Source of the DNA: Phyllobacteriaceae bacterium
GTDB lineage: Bacteria; Pseudomonadota; Alphaproteobacteria; Rhizobiales; Rhizobiaceae
Direction: 5' to 3'
DNA: 64,000 nt
NCBI GenBank assembly: GCA_016711085.1
Contig: JADJTR010000002.1
Span: forward strand, 62,001-126,000
A program made the position numbers and the translations under genes. Of this stretch, positions 49,186 to 58,577 are shown piece after piece (the first letter of the stretch is position 1; each line of letters opens with the position of its first letter). Below the pieces are notes generated by a model. That model had not been told where the DNA came from. It saw only the letters and a list, made by a program, of their open reading frames with translations, and ran no database searches.

Positions 49186-50966
49186 CAGCCGGTTTCGCCC
49201 GGCAGCGCGATGACAAATCGGGCGCCGCGCACATCGCCCGGCTTGGCGCCGGCGATGTTCTCGGCCGTCAGCGTACCGCCATGGGCTTCGACGATCTGCC
49301 GGCTGATCGACAGGCCGAGACCGGAATTCTGGCCGAAGGCCTCGTTGGCGGGGCGGTCGGTGTAGAAACGCTCGAAAATGCGGTCGATATTCTCGGCCTT
49401 GATGCCCGGCCCATTGTCGTCGACGGTGATGACGACCTTTTTGCCAGCGCGCGACAGGGTGATGACGATGCGGCCATCCTCGTCGGGCACGAAAGAGCGG
49501 GCGTTTTCGATCAGATTGACCAAAACCTGGCCTAGCCGCGATTCATGGCCGAGGATCACGCAGCCCTTGCCATCGTCGGCGTTGCGGGCGACGCGCATGT
49601 CGACACGCACCTTTTTGCGGTGGCGGGAGGAATCGGTCGAGATGGCGACGATGTCGGAGACAAGACGTTTCACATCGAGCGGTGCGGCGTCCTCGCGCAC
49701 CATTTCGGCGTCGAGGCGCGAGGCGTCGGAAATATCGGTGATGAGGCGATCGAGACGACGGACATCATGCTGGATGACATCGAGAAGGCGCTTTCGGGTT
49801 TCGTCCGAACGGGCAAGCGGCAGGGTTTCGACGGCGCTGCGCAGCGACGTCAGCGGGTTTTTCAACTCGTGGGCGACATCTGCGGCGAAACTCTCGATGG
49901 CCTCGATGCGGGCGTAGAGGGCATTGGTCATGTCGCGGATGGCGACCGACAAATGGCCGATCTCGTCCTGGCGCTCGGAGAAATCCGGGATTTCAACGCG
50001 GGTCTTGACGCCGCGGCGCACCCGAACCGCCGCTTCCGACAGGCGTCGCAGCGGCCGCGCGATGGTCGAGGCCAAAAGCATGGACAGGATGGCGGTGACC
50101 ATGGCGGCCACGCCGAAGACACGGAAGATGGCACGGCGTTCGGCGGCGACGATGCGGTCGATGTCGCCGCCCTCGGTCGACAGCATCAGGACGCCGAGAA
50201 TGGCGCGATAACGCTGTACCGGCACAGCGACCGAGACGACCGATTCGCCCGTCGCCGTCAGGCGCTCGCCGACGGCGGCGCTGCCGGTCAGCGCCGTCAT
50301 CACTTCCGGATAGATGGCGCCGGAACCACCGGGCTGTTCGGTCTGGACGACAAGGTCGCGATCGGCGAACAGCCCGTAAAACCACCCTGAAAAACGATCG
50401 AAAAGGCCTGTCTCCTGCCCTTCCGGAGGCGGCAGGTCGTAACGCAGGATCTGGCCGCCGGAATAGAGATGGCGCGAATCGATGAGGATGTTGGCTTCAC
50501 GGTCGAAAATGCGGGCGCGGGTGCGCGTCGGCGAGATCAGGCGGCGAAGCAGGGGCGCGACGCGTTCCGGATTGATGGGAAAGTCGAGATTGTCGAGTTC
50601 GCCGGCATTGGGTGCGATCGATTGGCCGGCCTGCAGCGTCAACAGGTCTTCCGGATTGACCCGTATCGTGTCGGTCTCGACATTGGCCGACGACGCGATG
50701 GCGCCGGCGATGATCTCGCCCTGCGTCATCAGGCTTTCGACGCGCGCGTCGATAAGCCCGTCGCGGAACTGGTTCATGTAGAGGATGCCGGAAACCAGAA
50801 CGACGAGCGCGGCGAGGTTGAGGAACAGGATGCGCTTGGTCAGACTGGAAAAGGCGTTGTGCGACAACAACCGGCGCAACGCGCCAGCCAGGCGCGCCGA
50901 CAAGGAGCGATCGGGTCCGGCCCGCGGCGGCCCGGATCCTTCGTTGGGCATGTCGTCTTCGTTCAT
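49185..50966 (-). CDS. chvG: ChvG/ExoS sensor histidine kinase
   Basis: A 593-aa two-helix membrane kinase: a first helix near residues 50-70, a periplasmic sensor of about 220 aa, a second helix, HAMP, then DHp with AADVAHELKNPLTSL and HATPase with NLIENA, VDDNGPG and GLGLSISRQIVEAHGG. ChvG senses acid and envelope state and phosphorylates ChvI, controlling exopolysaccharide and virulence or symbiosis genes. The start at 50966 (MNEDD) fits family length; 51023 is also open. It is 96 bp downstream of chvI. Confidence 0.95.
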   Translation of the reverse strand: MNEDDMPNEGSGPPRAGPDRSLSARLAGALRRLLSHNAFSSLTKRILFLNLAALVVLVSGILYMNQFRDGLIDARVESLMTQGEIIAGAIASSANVETDTIRVNPEDLLTLQAGQSIAPNAGELDNLDFPINPERVAPLLRRLISPTRTRARIFDREANILIDSRHLYSGGQILRYDLPPPEGQETGLFDRFSGWFYGLFADRDLVVQTEQPGGSGAIYPEVMTALTGSAAVGERLTATGESVVSVAVPVQRYRAILGVLMLSTEGGDIDRIVAAERRAIFRVFGVAAMVTAILSMLLASTIARPLRRLSEAAVRVRRGVKTRVEIPDFSERQDEIGHLSVAIRDMTNALYARIEAIESFAADVAHELKNPLTSLRSAVETLPLARSDETRKRLLDVIQHDVRRLDRLITDISDASRLDAEMVREDAAPLDVKRLVSDIVAISTDSSRHRKKVRVDMRVARNADDGKGCVILGHESRLGQVLVNLIENARSFVPDEDGRIVITLSRAGKKVVITVDDNGPGIKAENIDRIFERFYTDRPANEAFGQNSGLGLSISRQIVEAHGGTLTAENIAGAKPGDVRGARFVIALPGETG

Positions 50967-51062
50967 CGCCTGTCCATCGCCGGCAATCGACGCCAAATCA
51001 TGACGGCGGCGCGGTGACCGCATGGCGCCGCGCGCTCATTTTCGCGGCGGCGCCATTTTGCG

Positions 51063-51764
51063 TCAATCCTCGCGGAAGCGGTAGCCCACTCCATAGAGTG
51101 TCTCGATCATGTCGAAGTCGTCGTCGACGGCCTTGAATTTCTTGCGCAGGCGCTTGATGTGGCTGTCGATGGTGCGGTCGTCGACATAGACCTGTTCATC
51201 GTAGGCGGCGTCCATCAGCGCGTCGCGGCTTTTGACCACGCCGGGGCGTTGGGCGAGCGCCTGAAGAATGAGGAACTCGGTTACCGTCAACGTCACCGGT
51301 TCGCCCTTCCAGGTGCAGGCGTGGCGCTCCTGATCCATCAACAACTGGCCGCGCTCCAGCATCTTGGCCTGCGGCGCACCCGGCTTGGCGCCGTTTTCCT
51401 TGGCCGCGGCGCGACGCAACACGGCGCGCACGCGCTCCACCAGCAGGCGTTGCGAGAACGGCTTCTTGATGAAATCGTCGGCGCCCATCTTGAGGCCGAA
51501 CAATTCGTCGATCTCATCGTCCTTGGACGTCAGGAAGATGACCGGGAGGTCGGTCTTCTGCCGCAGGCGACGCAGCAGTTCCATGCCGTCCATGCGCGGC
51601 ATCTTGATATCGAGCACGGCGAGATTCGGCGGACGCGCCGCCAGGCCCTCAAGCGCCGAGGCGCCGTCGGTATAGGTTTCAACCCTGTAGCCTTCTGCTT
51701 CGAGCGCGATCGAGACCGAGGTCAGGATGTTGCGATCGTCGTCGACCAGCGCAATGGTGGCCAT
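51063..51764 (-). CDS. chvI: ChvI response regulator
   Basis: A 233-aa OmpR-type regulator. Its receiver domain has DDDRNI, the phosphorylated Asp in AVLDIKMPRMDG, and Lys in FIKKPFS. Its DNA-binding domain ends HIKRLRKKF and YGVGYRF. It is the ChvG partner and regulates acid-response and envelope genes. AAGGAGAAA precedes the ATG at 51764. It is divergent from pckA across a 352-bp spacer. Confidence 0.96.
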   Translation of the reverse strand: MATIALVDDDRNILTSVSIALEAEGYRVETYTDGASALEGLAARPPNLAVLDIKMPRMDGMELLRRLRQKTDLPVIFLTSKDDEIDELFGLKMGADDFIKKPFSQRLLVERVRAVLRRAAAKENGAKPGAPQAKMLERGQLLMDQERHACTWKGEPVTLTVTEFLILQALAQRPGVVKSRDALMDAAYDEQVYVDDRTIDSHIKRLRKKFKAVDDDFDMIETLYGVGYRFRED

Positions 51765-51982
51765 GTCGAATTTCTCCTTCATCGCGGCGTCCCTTCCTCG
51801 GCTCCGAAGAAGGGGCTTGTGGAGGACAAATCGGGCTCAAAATGTGGCACGGATGAAACGCCCTGTCACATCGGCGCGGCGTGTCCTCTTCGCCGGTCCA
51901 CTGATAAGTGTCACGGGATCGCCATTCCTTTGGACGGTTTGCACTTTTTTCGCCACGGGATCGGCGCAGTTGAGCAAGCATA

Positions 51983-52023
51983 AACGATTTAAACAATTTC
52001 AAAAACTCTTAAATCGATTAAAC
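51983..52023. promoter_or_regulatory. AT-rich operator-like repeats upstream of pckA
   Basis: The chvI-pckA spacer (51765-52116) becomes strikingly AT-rich at 51980-52025. Two related, oppositely oriented motifs lie 26 bp apart: AAACGATTTAA at 51983-51993 and TTAAATCGATT at 52009-52019, sharing the core CGATTTAA and its complement. Both are centred on CG like LacI-family operators. In Sinorhizobium the LacI-type regulator PckR controls pckA, so these are candidate PckR sites; that is inferred. The remainder of the spacer shows no gene. Confidence 0.45.
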
Positions 52024-52116
52024 ATTTGAAACGCGCCGGGTTTTCTGTTTCTGCGGGTTCAACAACCGAGGAAAGCGCGACGCGACCCGTCCCGCCATCG
52101 AAAAAGGACATCGACG

Positions 52117-53715
52117 ATGCAGGAAACCGGCACGCGCAACCCCGCCCTGGGAATCGAAACGACCGGCATCGGCCGGGCCTCCTCGGTCCGGTTCAATCTG
52201 ACGGAAGCCGAACTCGTCCAGGCGGCGATCCTGCGCGGCGAGGCGCATCTGACGGCGCATGGCGCGCTCGTCGCCCATACCGGACAGCACACCGGCCGTT
52301 CGGCCAAGGACAAGTTCGTGGTGCGCGACGCGGCGACCGACGCCCACATCTGGTGGGACAACAACCGGCCGATGACTCCGGCGCAATTCGGGACGCTGCA
52401 TGAAGACATGATCGCCCACGCGGCGACGCTCGATCTGTTCGCGCAGGACCTCATTGGCGGCGCCGATCCGGCCAACAGCCTGAATGTGCGCGTCGTCTCC
52501 GAACTCGCCTGGCATTCCCTGTTCATCCGCAATCTGTTGATCCGGCCCGAACGCAGCGCTCTGGCCGCATTCGAACCGGGGATGACCATCATCGACCTGC
52601 CGTCGTTCAAGGCCGACCCGGCCCGCCACGGCTGCCGCAGCGAGACGGTCATCGCCGTCGATCTGACGCGCCGGATCGTGTTGATCGCCAACACCTCCTA
52701 CGCCGGCGAAATCAAGAAGAGCGTGTTCACGGCGTTGAATTACATCCTGCCGGAAAAAGGCGTGATGCCGATGCATTGTTCCGCCAATGCCGGCCCGGAC
52801 GGCGACGTCGCCGTGTTCTTCGGCCTGTCCGGCACCGGCAAGACAACGCTGTCGGCCGACCCGAAGCGCACGCTGATCGGCGATGACGAGCATGGCTGGG
52901 GCGAGGACGGCGTTTTCAATTTCGAAGGCGGCTGCTACGCCAAGACCATTCGCCTGTCGGCCGAGCACGAGCCGGAAATCCACGCCACGACGCGCCGTTT
53001 CGGCACGGTGCTGGAAAACGTCATCCTCGACGAGTTCAAGGTGCCGGATTTCAACGACGGCAGCCTGACGGAAAACACCCGCTGCGCCTATCCGCTGCAT
53101 TTCATCCCGAACGCCTCCGAAAGCGGCCGCGCCGGCCATCCGAAGAACATCATCATGCTGACGGCCGACGCGTTCGGCGTGATGCCGCCGATCGCGCGGT
53201 TGACCCCGGCGCAGGCGATGTATCACTTCCTGTCCGGTTACACCGCCAAGGTGGCGGGCACCGAAAAGGGCGTGACCGAGCCGGAGGCGACGTTCTCGAC
53301 CTGCTTCGGCGCGCCCTTCATGCCGCGCCACCCTTCCGTATACGGCAATCTGCTGCGCGACCTCATCGGTCGCCACGGCGTCGATTGCTGGCTGGTCAAC
53401 ACCGGCTGGACCGGCGGCGCCTATGGCGTCGGCAAGCGCATGCCGATCAAGGCGACGCGGGCGCTGCTCACCGCGGCGCTCGATGGATCGCTGAAATCGG
53501 CGGCCTTCCGCGTCGATCCGCATTTCGGCTTCGCCGTTCCGGTCGCGGTCGATGGCGTCGACAGCGCCATCCTCGACCCGCGCGCCACATGGGCCGACAA
53601 GCAGGCCTACGATGCACAGGCCACGAAGCTGGTGAACATGTTCATCGCCAATTTCGCCAAGTTCGAGAACCATGTCGACGCCGGTGTGCGCGCCGCAGCG
53701 CCGACCGCGGCCTGA
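52117..53715 (+). CDS. pckA: Phosphoenolpyruvate carboxykinase (ATP)
   Basis: A 532-aa cytosolic enzyme that makes PEP and CO2 from oxaloacetate and ATP, the entry to gluconeogenesis. It has the kinase-1a motif GLSGTGKTTLS near residue 240, the kinase-2 motif IGDDEHGW, the RSAKDKF substrate motif near residue 65 and GGAYGVGKRM. Length is normal. It is divergent from chvI, with operator-like repeats upstream and a strong terminator downstream. Confidence 0.98.
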   Translation: MQETGTRNPALGIETTGIGRASSVRFNLTEAELVQAAILRGEAHLTAHGALVAHTGQHTGRSAKDKFVVRDAATDAHIWWDNNRPMTPAQFGTLHEDMIAHAATLDLFAQDLIGGADPANSLNVRVVSELAWHSLFIRNLLIRPERSALAAFEPGMTIIDLPSFKADPARHGCRSETVIAVDLTRRIVLIANTSYAGEIKKSVFTALNYILPEKGVMPMHCSANAGPDGDVAVFFGLSGTGKTTLSADPKRTLIGDDEHGWGEDGVFNFEGGCYAKTIRLSAEHEPEIHATTRRFGTVLENVILDEFKVPDFNDGSLTENTRCAYPLHFIPNASESGRAGHPKNIIMLTADAFGVMPPIARLTPAQAMYHFLSGYTAKVAGTEKGVTEPEATFSTCFGAPFMPRHPSVYGNLLRDLIGRHGVDCWLVNTGWTGGAYGVGKRMPIKATRALLTAALDGSLKSAAFRVDPHFGFAVPVAVDGVDSAILDPRATWADKQAYDAQATKLVNMFIANFAKFENHVDAGVRAAAPTAA

Positions 53716-53735
53716 CGCCCTGTCGAGACACCCGC

Positions 53736-53767
53736 GGCCCGGCGGAAACGCCGGGCCTTTTCTTTTT
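53736..53767 (+). terminator. Rho-independent terminator of pckA
   Basis: GGCCCGGCG at 53736-53744 and CGCCGGGCC at 53749-53757 form a perfect nine-base-pair stem with a GAAA tetraloop, followed by TTTTCTTTTT. It lies 20 bp after the pckA stop and 25 bp before the next gene. Confidence 0.95.
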
Positions 53768-53792
53768 GGCCGCGGGCTGGCACTCATCGGCG

Positions 53793-54455
53793 ATGACGGA
53801 TCGCCAGCGCCTCGGGTTTCGCGAATTTCCGCCCGCCGACATGGCGGCGCGGGCACGGGATTTCCGTGCGCTGATGGCGCGGCGGCGCACGGTGCGCGAT
53901 TTCTCCGACCGGCCGGTTCCGGCTTCGCTGATCGAGGATTGCGTCATGACGGCGGCGAGCGCGCCGTCCGGCGCCAACCAGCAACCGTGGACCTTCGTTT
54001 GCATCGCCGACGCCGAGGCCAAACGGAAAATCCGCATCGCGGCGGAAGAGGAAGAGCGCGCCTTCTACGCCGGCCGGGCGCCGGATGAATGGCTCGGCGC
54101 GCTGGCGCCGCTCGGCACCAACGCCGACAAGCCGTTTCTCGAGACGGCGCCGTGGCTGATCGCCGTTTTCGCCCAGCGACACGGAGTCGATAAAAAAGGC
54201 GCGCGCATCAAGCACTATTACGTGCCGGAATCGGTTGGCATCGCCTGCGGCCTGCTGATCGCCGCCCTCCACAATGCCGGGCTCGCCACGCTGACCCACA
54301 CGCCTTCGCCGATGGGTTTTCTTAACGCGCTGTGCGGGCGGCCCGAACACGAAAAGCCCTATTTGCTGCTGGTCGCCGGCTATCCGGCCGAGGGCGCGAC
54401 GGTGCCGGACATCGCCCGCAAGCCGGCGGCCGAAGCGGTAAAGTGGCTGAAATGA
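53793..54455 (+). CDS. Nitroreductase-family flavoprotein
   Basis: A 220-aa FMN-dependent nitroreductase-fold protein. It has RRTVRDFSDRPVP with the phosphate-binding arginines, ASAPSGANQQPW, and an FMN-contacting C-terminal RxxxxKP-like region (RKPAAEAV). It may reduce nitro compounds, quinones or iodotyrosine-like substrates; relatives include BluB-like and IYD-like enzymes, and the substrate is unknown. Its stop overlaps arfB by 4 bp. Confidence 0.92.
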   Translation: MTDRQRLGFREFPPADMAARARDFRALMARRRTVRDFSDRPVPASLIEDCVMTAASAPSGANQQPWTFVCIADAEAKRKIRIAAEEEERAFYAGRAPDEWLGALAPLGTNADKPFLETAPWLIAVFAQRHGVDKKGARIKHYYVPESVGIACGLLIAALHNAGLATLTHTPSPMGFLNALCGRPEHEKPYLLLVAGYPAEGATVPDIARKPAAEAVKWLK

Positions 54456-54889
54456 GCGGGCGCGACGATCTCGTTGTCGACGACCGCATCGCGCTGCCGG
54501 CTGACAGCCTGACGGAGAGCTTCGTGCGCGCCTCCGGACCCGGTGGGCAGAACGTCAACAAAGTTGCGACAGCGGTCGAGCTGCGGTTCGACACCACACG
54601 CTGTCCGGATCTGGCGCCTGACGTGCTGTCGCGCCTGATCAAAATCGCCGGCCGGCGAATCACGCTCGACGGCGTCATCGTCATCCAGGCCGACCGCTTC
54701 CGCACCCGGGAGCGCAATCGCGCCGACGCGCGCCAACGTCTCGTCGAATTGGTCGCCAAGGCCGCCGAACCGCCGCCGCCGCCGCGCCGCAAGACCCGGC
54801 CGACAAAGGCATCGGTGGAACGTCGCCTCAAGGCAAAGACCGGGCGCGGCACGGTGAAAAAAATGCGCGGGCGGCCTGACGACGAGTGA
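54452..54889 (+). CDS. arfB: Alternative ribosome-rescue factor ArfB
   Basis: A 145-aa release-factor-like peptidyl-tRNA hydrolase with the GGQ motif in ASGPGGQNVNKV and no codon-recognition domains. The C-terminal tail is basic (RRKTRPTKASVERR ... KKMRG), as needed to enter the empty mRNA channel. It releases nascent chains from stalled ribosomes lacking a stop codon. It is coupled to the nitroreductase gene. Confidence 0.95.
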   Translation: MSGRDDLVVDDRIALPADSLTESFVRASGPGGQNVNKVATAVELRFDTTRCPDLAPDVLSRLIKIAGRRITLDGVIVIQADRFRTRERNRADARQRLVELVAKAAEPPPPPRRKTRPTKASVERRLKAKTGRGTVKKMRGRPDDE

Positions 54890-54986
54890 CGATAAGTTAA
54901 GCGGCCCGCGTTCGGCGCGTCTTTCCTTTCCGCATCAGCAATGCGAAAATGCAGTGAAGCCGCATTGCGCGTCAAAGGAGCGGAAC

Positions 54987-55505
54987 ATGGGCATTTTCGA
55001 TTTCGTCAAATCGGTCGGCAAGAAACTCGGCATTGGCGACGACGATGCGCCGCCCGCCGCCCCGGACCTGAAAAAAGAACTCGATTCGCACAAGCTCGGC
55101 ACCGAGACCGTGACGGTCAAGGTCGAGGGTGACAAGGCGATCCTGTCGGGCGTGGTCAAGGACCAGTCGATCTTCGAGAAGGCGATCATCGCGGTTGGCA
55201 ACACGCTCGGCATTTCGAAAGTCGAGGCGGCCGAACTGAAGGTCATGGCGCCCGATTCGGGCCTCAAGCTCGACGGTTCGGTCGACATGACGGCATTGGT
55301 CAAGGCGGCGACGCCGGCGAAACAGCCGACTTTCCACACGGTCAAGAAGGGCGAGAATCTGTGGAAAATCGCCGAGGCGCATTACGGCAAGGGCAAGGGC
55401 GCCAAGCACGACATTATATTCATGGCCAACAAGCCGATGTTGAAACACCCGGACAAGATCTATCCCGGCCAGGTGCTGCGCATTCCCGAAATCGAATCGG
55501 CCTGA
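54987..55505 (+). CDS. kbp: BON-LysM protein, Kbp/YgaU type
   Basis: A 172-aa cytosolic protein. A BON domain (about residues 20-95) is followed by a C-terminal LysM domain (HTVKKGENLWKIAEAHYG to GQVLRIPEIE). E. coli Kbp binds potassium ions. Length and domain order match. AAAGGAG precedes the ATG at 54987. There is no signal peptide despite the LysM domain. Confidence 0.94.
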   Translation: MGIFDFVKSVGKKLGIGDDDAPPAAPDLKKELDSHKLGTETVTVKVEGDKAILSGVVKDQSIFEKAIIAVGNTLGISKVEAAELKVMAPDSGLKLDGSVDMTALVKAATPAKQPTFHTVKKGENLWKIAEAHYGKGKGAKHDIIFMANKPMLKHPDKIYPGQVLRIPEIESA

Positions 55506-55597
55506 AAGGCGTATTTGGTCGGCAACGGCGGCGGCTGAAACGCCGCCGTTTCCAAATCCGGGTTTACCGCGCCGCCGCGCTGTCGCATCTTTCATCC

Positions 55598-56227
55598 ATG
55601 CTTGTCCTTCCCAAAGGCGTTCGCCACATTCCGGGCTATCTCGACCGTGACGCGCAAGAGGAGCTCGTCGCCGATATTCGCGCCGTGGTCGCGGCGGCGC
55701 CGCTGTTCACGCCGGCAATGCCGAGATCGGGCAAGGAAATGAGCGTGCGCATGACCAATTGCGGCGCGCTTGGCTGGGTGACCGACAGGGCGCTGGGCTA
55801 TCGCTACCAGGCGACGCACCCGGTTACCGGAAAACCGTGGCCGGCCATTCCCGCGCGCCTGCTTGAGGTGTGGGACGCGCTTTCGGCCTGTCCGCGCCCG
55901 CCCGAAGCCTGTCTCGTCAATTTCTATGCCGACACGGCGAAAATGGGCTTGCATCAGGACCGTGACGAGGTCGATCTCGACGCGCCGATCGTTTCGGTTT
56001 CGCTCGGCGATTCCTGCCTGTTCCGCATCGGCGGGACATCGAGGAGCGACCGGTCGGTGTCCTTCCGGCTCGACTCGGGCGATGTGGTCGTGTTCGGGGG
56101 GCCAAGCCGCCTCGCCTTCCACGGCGTCGACCGCATCTACCCCTCGACATCGGCGCTGCTGAAATCGGGTGGAAGAATCAATTTGACGCTTCGGCGTGTC
56201 GGCGCCCGGCAGGCCTGCGCAATGTGA
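55598..56227 (+). CDS. alkB: AlkB alpha-ketoglutarate-dependent DNA repair dioxygenase
   Basis: A 209-aa Fe(II)/2-oxoglutarate dioxygenase that removes methyl groups from 1-methyladenine and 3-methylcytosine. Iron ligands are in HQDRDE (HxD) and FHGVDR, and the oxoglutarate-binding arginine pair in RINLTLRR. VNFY and GDSCLFRIGG are typical. It is 92 bp after kbp and unlinked to other repair genes. Confidence 0.95.
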   Translation: MLVLPKGVRHIPGYLDRDAQEELVADIRAVVAAAPLFTPAMPRSGKEMSVRMTNCGALGWVTDRALGYRYQATHPVTGKPWPAIPARLLEVWDALSACPRPPEACLVNFYADTAKMGLHQDRDEVDLDAPIVSVSLGDSCLFRIGGTSRSDRSVSFRLDSGDVVVFGGPSRLAFHGVDRIYPSTSALLKSGGRINLTLRRVGARQACAM

Positions 56228-56327
56228 GCGTCAATCGACGCAAGGGATTCGCCGCGACCGGGCAGGATCATAAGCGGACATTAACCCGATCGCATTAGGT
56301 TTCGGGCATGTCTTCGAGCCTGAAATC

Positions 56328-57548
56328 ATGACCGAAACCGCCCGGCCAGGGAACCCCGACGACATTCGCTTCGCGGCGCTGGTCGTCTTCGCCGGCCTGG
56401 CGATCGCGATGCGTTACCTCACGGAGCTGTGGACCTTCGACGCCAACGGTTTTTCGGTGATGTCGGACAAGCTGCCCTATTGGGATTTCACCAATCTCTG
56501 GGCGGGAAGCCGGATGGCGATTTCCGGCCATGTCGCCGATTTGTTCGATGTCGAGGCCTACCGCGCCCATTTGCGGGCGATGTTCTCGCCCCTGTTGCCG
56601 GACCAGGAATGGAGCTACCCGCCGAGCATGCTGCTTTTCGGCGCACCTTTGGCGCTGATGCCGATCCTGCCGGCCTATCTGATCTGGACATTCGCCACGA
56701 TCTTCGCCTTCTGGCTCGCCATCCGTCCGCTTCGACTCGGCTTGGCCGGCGAAGCCGCCCTGCTGGCCAGCCCCGCAATTGTTGTCGACGCCATCTTCGG
56801 CCAGAACGGGGCGCTGACCGCCGCGCTTCTCATCGGCGGACTTGGCGTGGCTCCGCTTCGTCCTTTCCTCGGCGGGATCCTGATCGGGCTGCTGACGATC
56901 AAGCCCCATCTCGGGGCGCTGGCGCCTTTCGCCCTGCTTGCCACCGGAAATTGGCGCGCCATCCTGGCAGCGGCGGCAACGGCGGCACTGCTCGCCGCGG
57001 CCACCGGTTTGTTGTTCGGGTTTGACGTCTGGGCCGGCTTCTGGTGGCAAACGCGGCCGCTGATGACCGCCATTCTCGAGGCGCCGTTTCCTCAGCCCTA
57101 TCACGCCAATGCTATGACCGTATTCTTCCTTGCCCGGACCGTCGGGTTGGACCTGACGCCAGCCTATGCATTGCAAGCCCTTTCGGCGCTGATCGCCGTA
57201 GGCGCGACAATTTGGTTATGGCGGCCGGCGCGAATGGCGACTGTCCTTGAAAAGGCGGTGCTGACGGGCATCCTTGCCTTGCTCGCTACCCCCTATGGCT
57301 ACACATACGACGCCATCGCCGTCGCTGCCGGTGTGGCGCTCCTGTTCAGGCAGGAAACGGCTCTGCCGCGATTATTTCTCGGATTGGTCTGGCTGTTTCC
57401 CTATGTCGCGCACCTGCTCAACCAGGCCGGCTTCGGCATCGGCGTGCTTTCGCCGCTTCTGGTGGCCGCGACGATGATGCGGTCGATCGCGCGCCGCGAG
57501 GAACATGCGGCAACGGTCGGCCTTGCCGCGGAGCCACGACCGGTCTGA
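56328..57548 (+). CDS. GT87-family (DUF2029) membrane glycosyltransferase
   Basis: A 406-aa polytopic protein with about nine predicted membrane helices. An early acidic loop has YWDFTNLWAG, and KPHLGALAP marks the family core. Family 87 enzymes use polyprenyl-phosphate mannose or arabinose outside the membrane. It may draw on the same lipid-linked sugars as the GT2/GtrA pair near 5.4-6.8 kb. The acceptor is unknown. Confidence 0.85.
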   Translation: MTETARPGNPDDIRFAALVVFAGLAIAMRYLTELWTFDANGFSVMSDKLPYWDFTNLWAGSRMAISGHVADLFDVEAYRAHLRAMFSPLLPDQEWSYPPSMLLFGAPLALMPILPAYLIWTFATIFAFWLAIRPLRLGLAGEAALLASPAIVVDAIFGQNGALTAALLIGGLGVAPLRPFLGGILIGLLTIKPHLGALAPFALLATGNWRAILAAAATAALLAAATGLLFGFDVWAGFWWQTRPLMTAILEAPFPQPYHANAMTVFFLARTVGLDLTPAYALQALSALIAVGATIWLWRPARMATVLEKAVLTGILALLATPYGYTYDAIAVAAGVALLFRQETALPRLFLGLVWLFPYVAHLLNQAGFGIGVLSPLLVAATMMRSIARREEHAATVGLAAEPRPV

Positions 57549-57563
57549 CTTTCCGGCCCGACT

Positions 57564-58577
57564 TCACAGTTTTCGCAGCGCCACTTCCTCGATGAGGTGA
57601 TTTTCGCCCTTTTTGAGGATCAGGTCGGCGCGCGGCCGCGTCGGCAGGATGTTCTCGACCAGATTCTTCAGATTGATGTTGGTCCACAGGCCTTCGGCGA
57701 TGGCCTTCGCCGAAGCCGGCGACAATTGCGAATAGCGATGGAAAAACGAATCCGGGTTCTTGAACGCCGTTTCGCGCAATTTCATGAAGCGGTCGACATA
57801 CCATTTGTGGATCAACGGCTCCTCGGCATCGATATAGATGGAGAAGTCGAAGAAGTCGGAAACGATGGGCACGGCATTGCCGTCGCGCGGCAATTCCTTG
57901 CGCGTCTGCAGGACGTTGATGCCCTCGAAGACCAAGATGTCCGGCTGGTCGATGACGACGCTTTCGCCCGGCACGACATCGTAGACCAGGTGGGAATAGA
58001 CCGGCGCCTGGACATCGCGAACGCCCGCCTTGATGGCGGCGAGAAATCGCATGATGGCGCCGAAATCGTAGGATTCGGGAAAGCCCTTGCGGTCCATCAG
58101 CCCTTCGTTGCGCAGATAGTCGTTGGAGTAAAGGAATCCGTCGGTGGTGATGAGGTCGACCTTCGGGCTGGTCGGCCAACGGCCGAGCAATTCCTTCAGG
58201 ACGCGCGCTGTGGTCGATTTGCCGACGGCTACCGAGCCGGCGATGCCGAGAATGAATGGCGTTTTCACCGCGTCGGGCACGTTGAGAAAAGCCTTGCGCT
58301 GCGAGAAGAGCAATTGCGACGCTTCGACATGGGCCGACAGCAGCCGCGACAGCGACAGGTAAATGCGCCTGACCTCTTCCAGATCGATCGGATCGCCGAG
58401 GGAACGCAAACGGCGCACCTCCTCCTCCGTCAGTGTCAGCGGTGTATCGGCGCGGAAGGCGGCCCATTGGGCAGCCGAAAAGATCCGGTAGGGCGAATAT
58501 TTCTCGTTCGGCGCCAGCTGGTCCATCGCCCCGGTTCCGTTTCCCCGTTTTGCCGGATGGACGTTCTTCAGCGTCAT
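57564..58577 (-). CDS. coaA: Type I pantothenate kinase
   Basis: CoaA phosphorylates pantothenate, the first CoA step. It shows the P-loop GIAGSVAVGKSTTA, YSPYRIFSAAQWA near the N-terminus and DFFDFSIYIDA. The start at 58577 (MTLKN) overlaps the hisE stop by 4 bp and gives 337 aa; a second ATG at 58526 (MDQLA) with GGGG before it gives 320 aa, closer to the usual length. coaA downstream of the his genes is a conserved order. Confidence 0.95.
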   Translation of the reverse strand: MTLKNVHPAKRGNGTGAMDQLAPNEKYSPYRIFSAAQWAAFRADTPLTLTEEEVRRLRSLGDPIDLEEVRRIYLSLSRLLSAHVEASQLLFSQRKAFLNVPDAVKTPFILGIAGSVAVGKSTTARVLKELLGRWPTSPKVDLITTDGFLYSNDYLRNEGLMDRKGFPESYDFGAIMRFLAAIKAGVRDVQAPVYSHLVYDVVPGESVVIDQPDILVFEGINVLQTRKELPRDGNAVPIVSDFFDFSIYIDAEEPLIHKWYVDRFMKLRETAFKNPDSFFHRYSQLSPASAKAIAEGLWTNINLKNLVENILPTRPRADLILKKGENHLIEEVALRKL

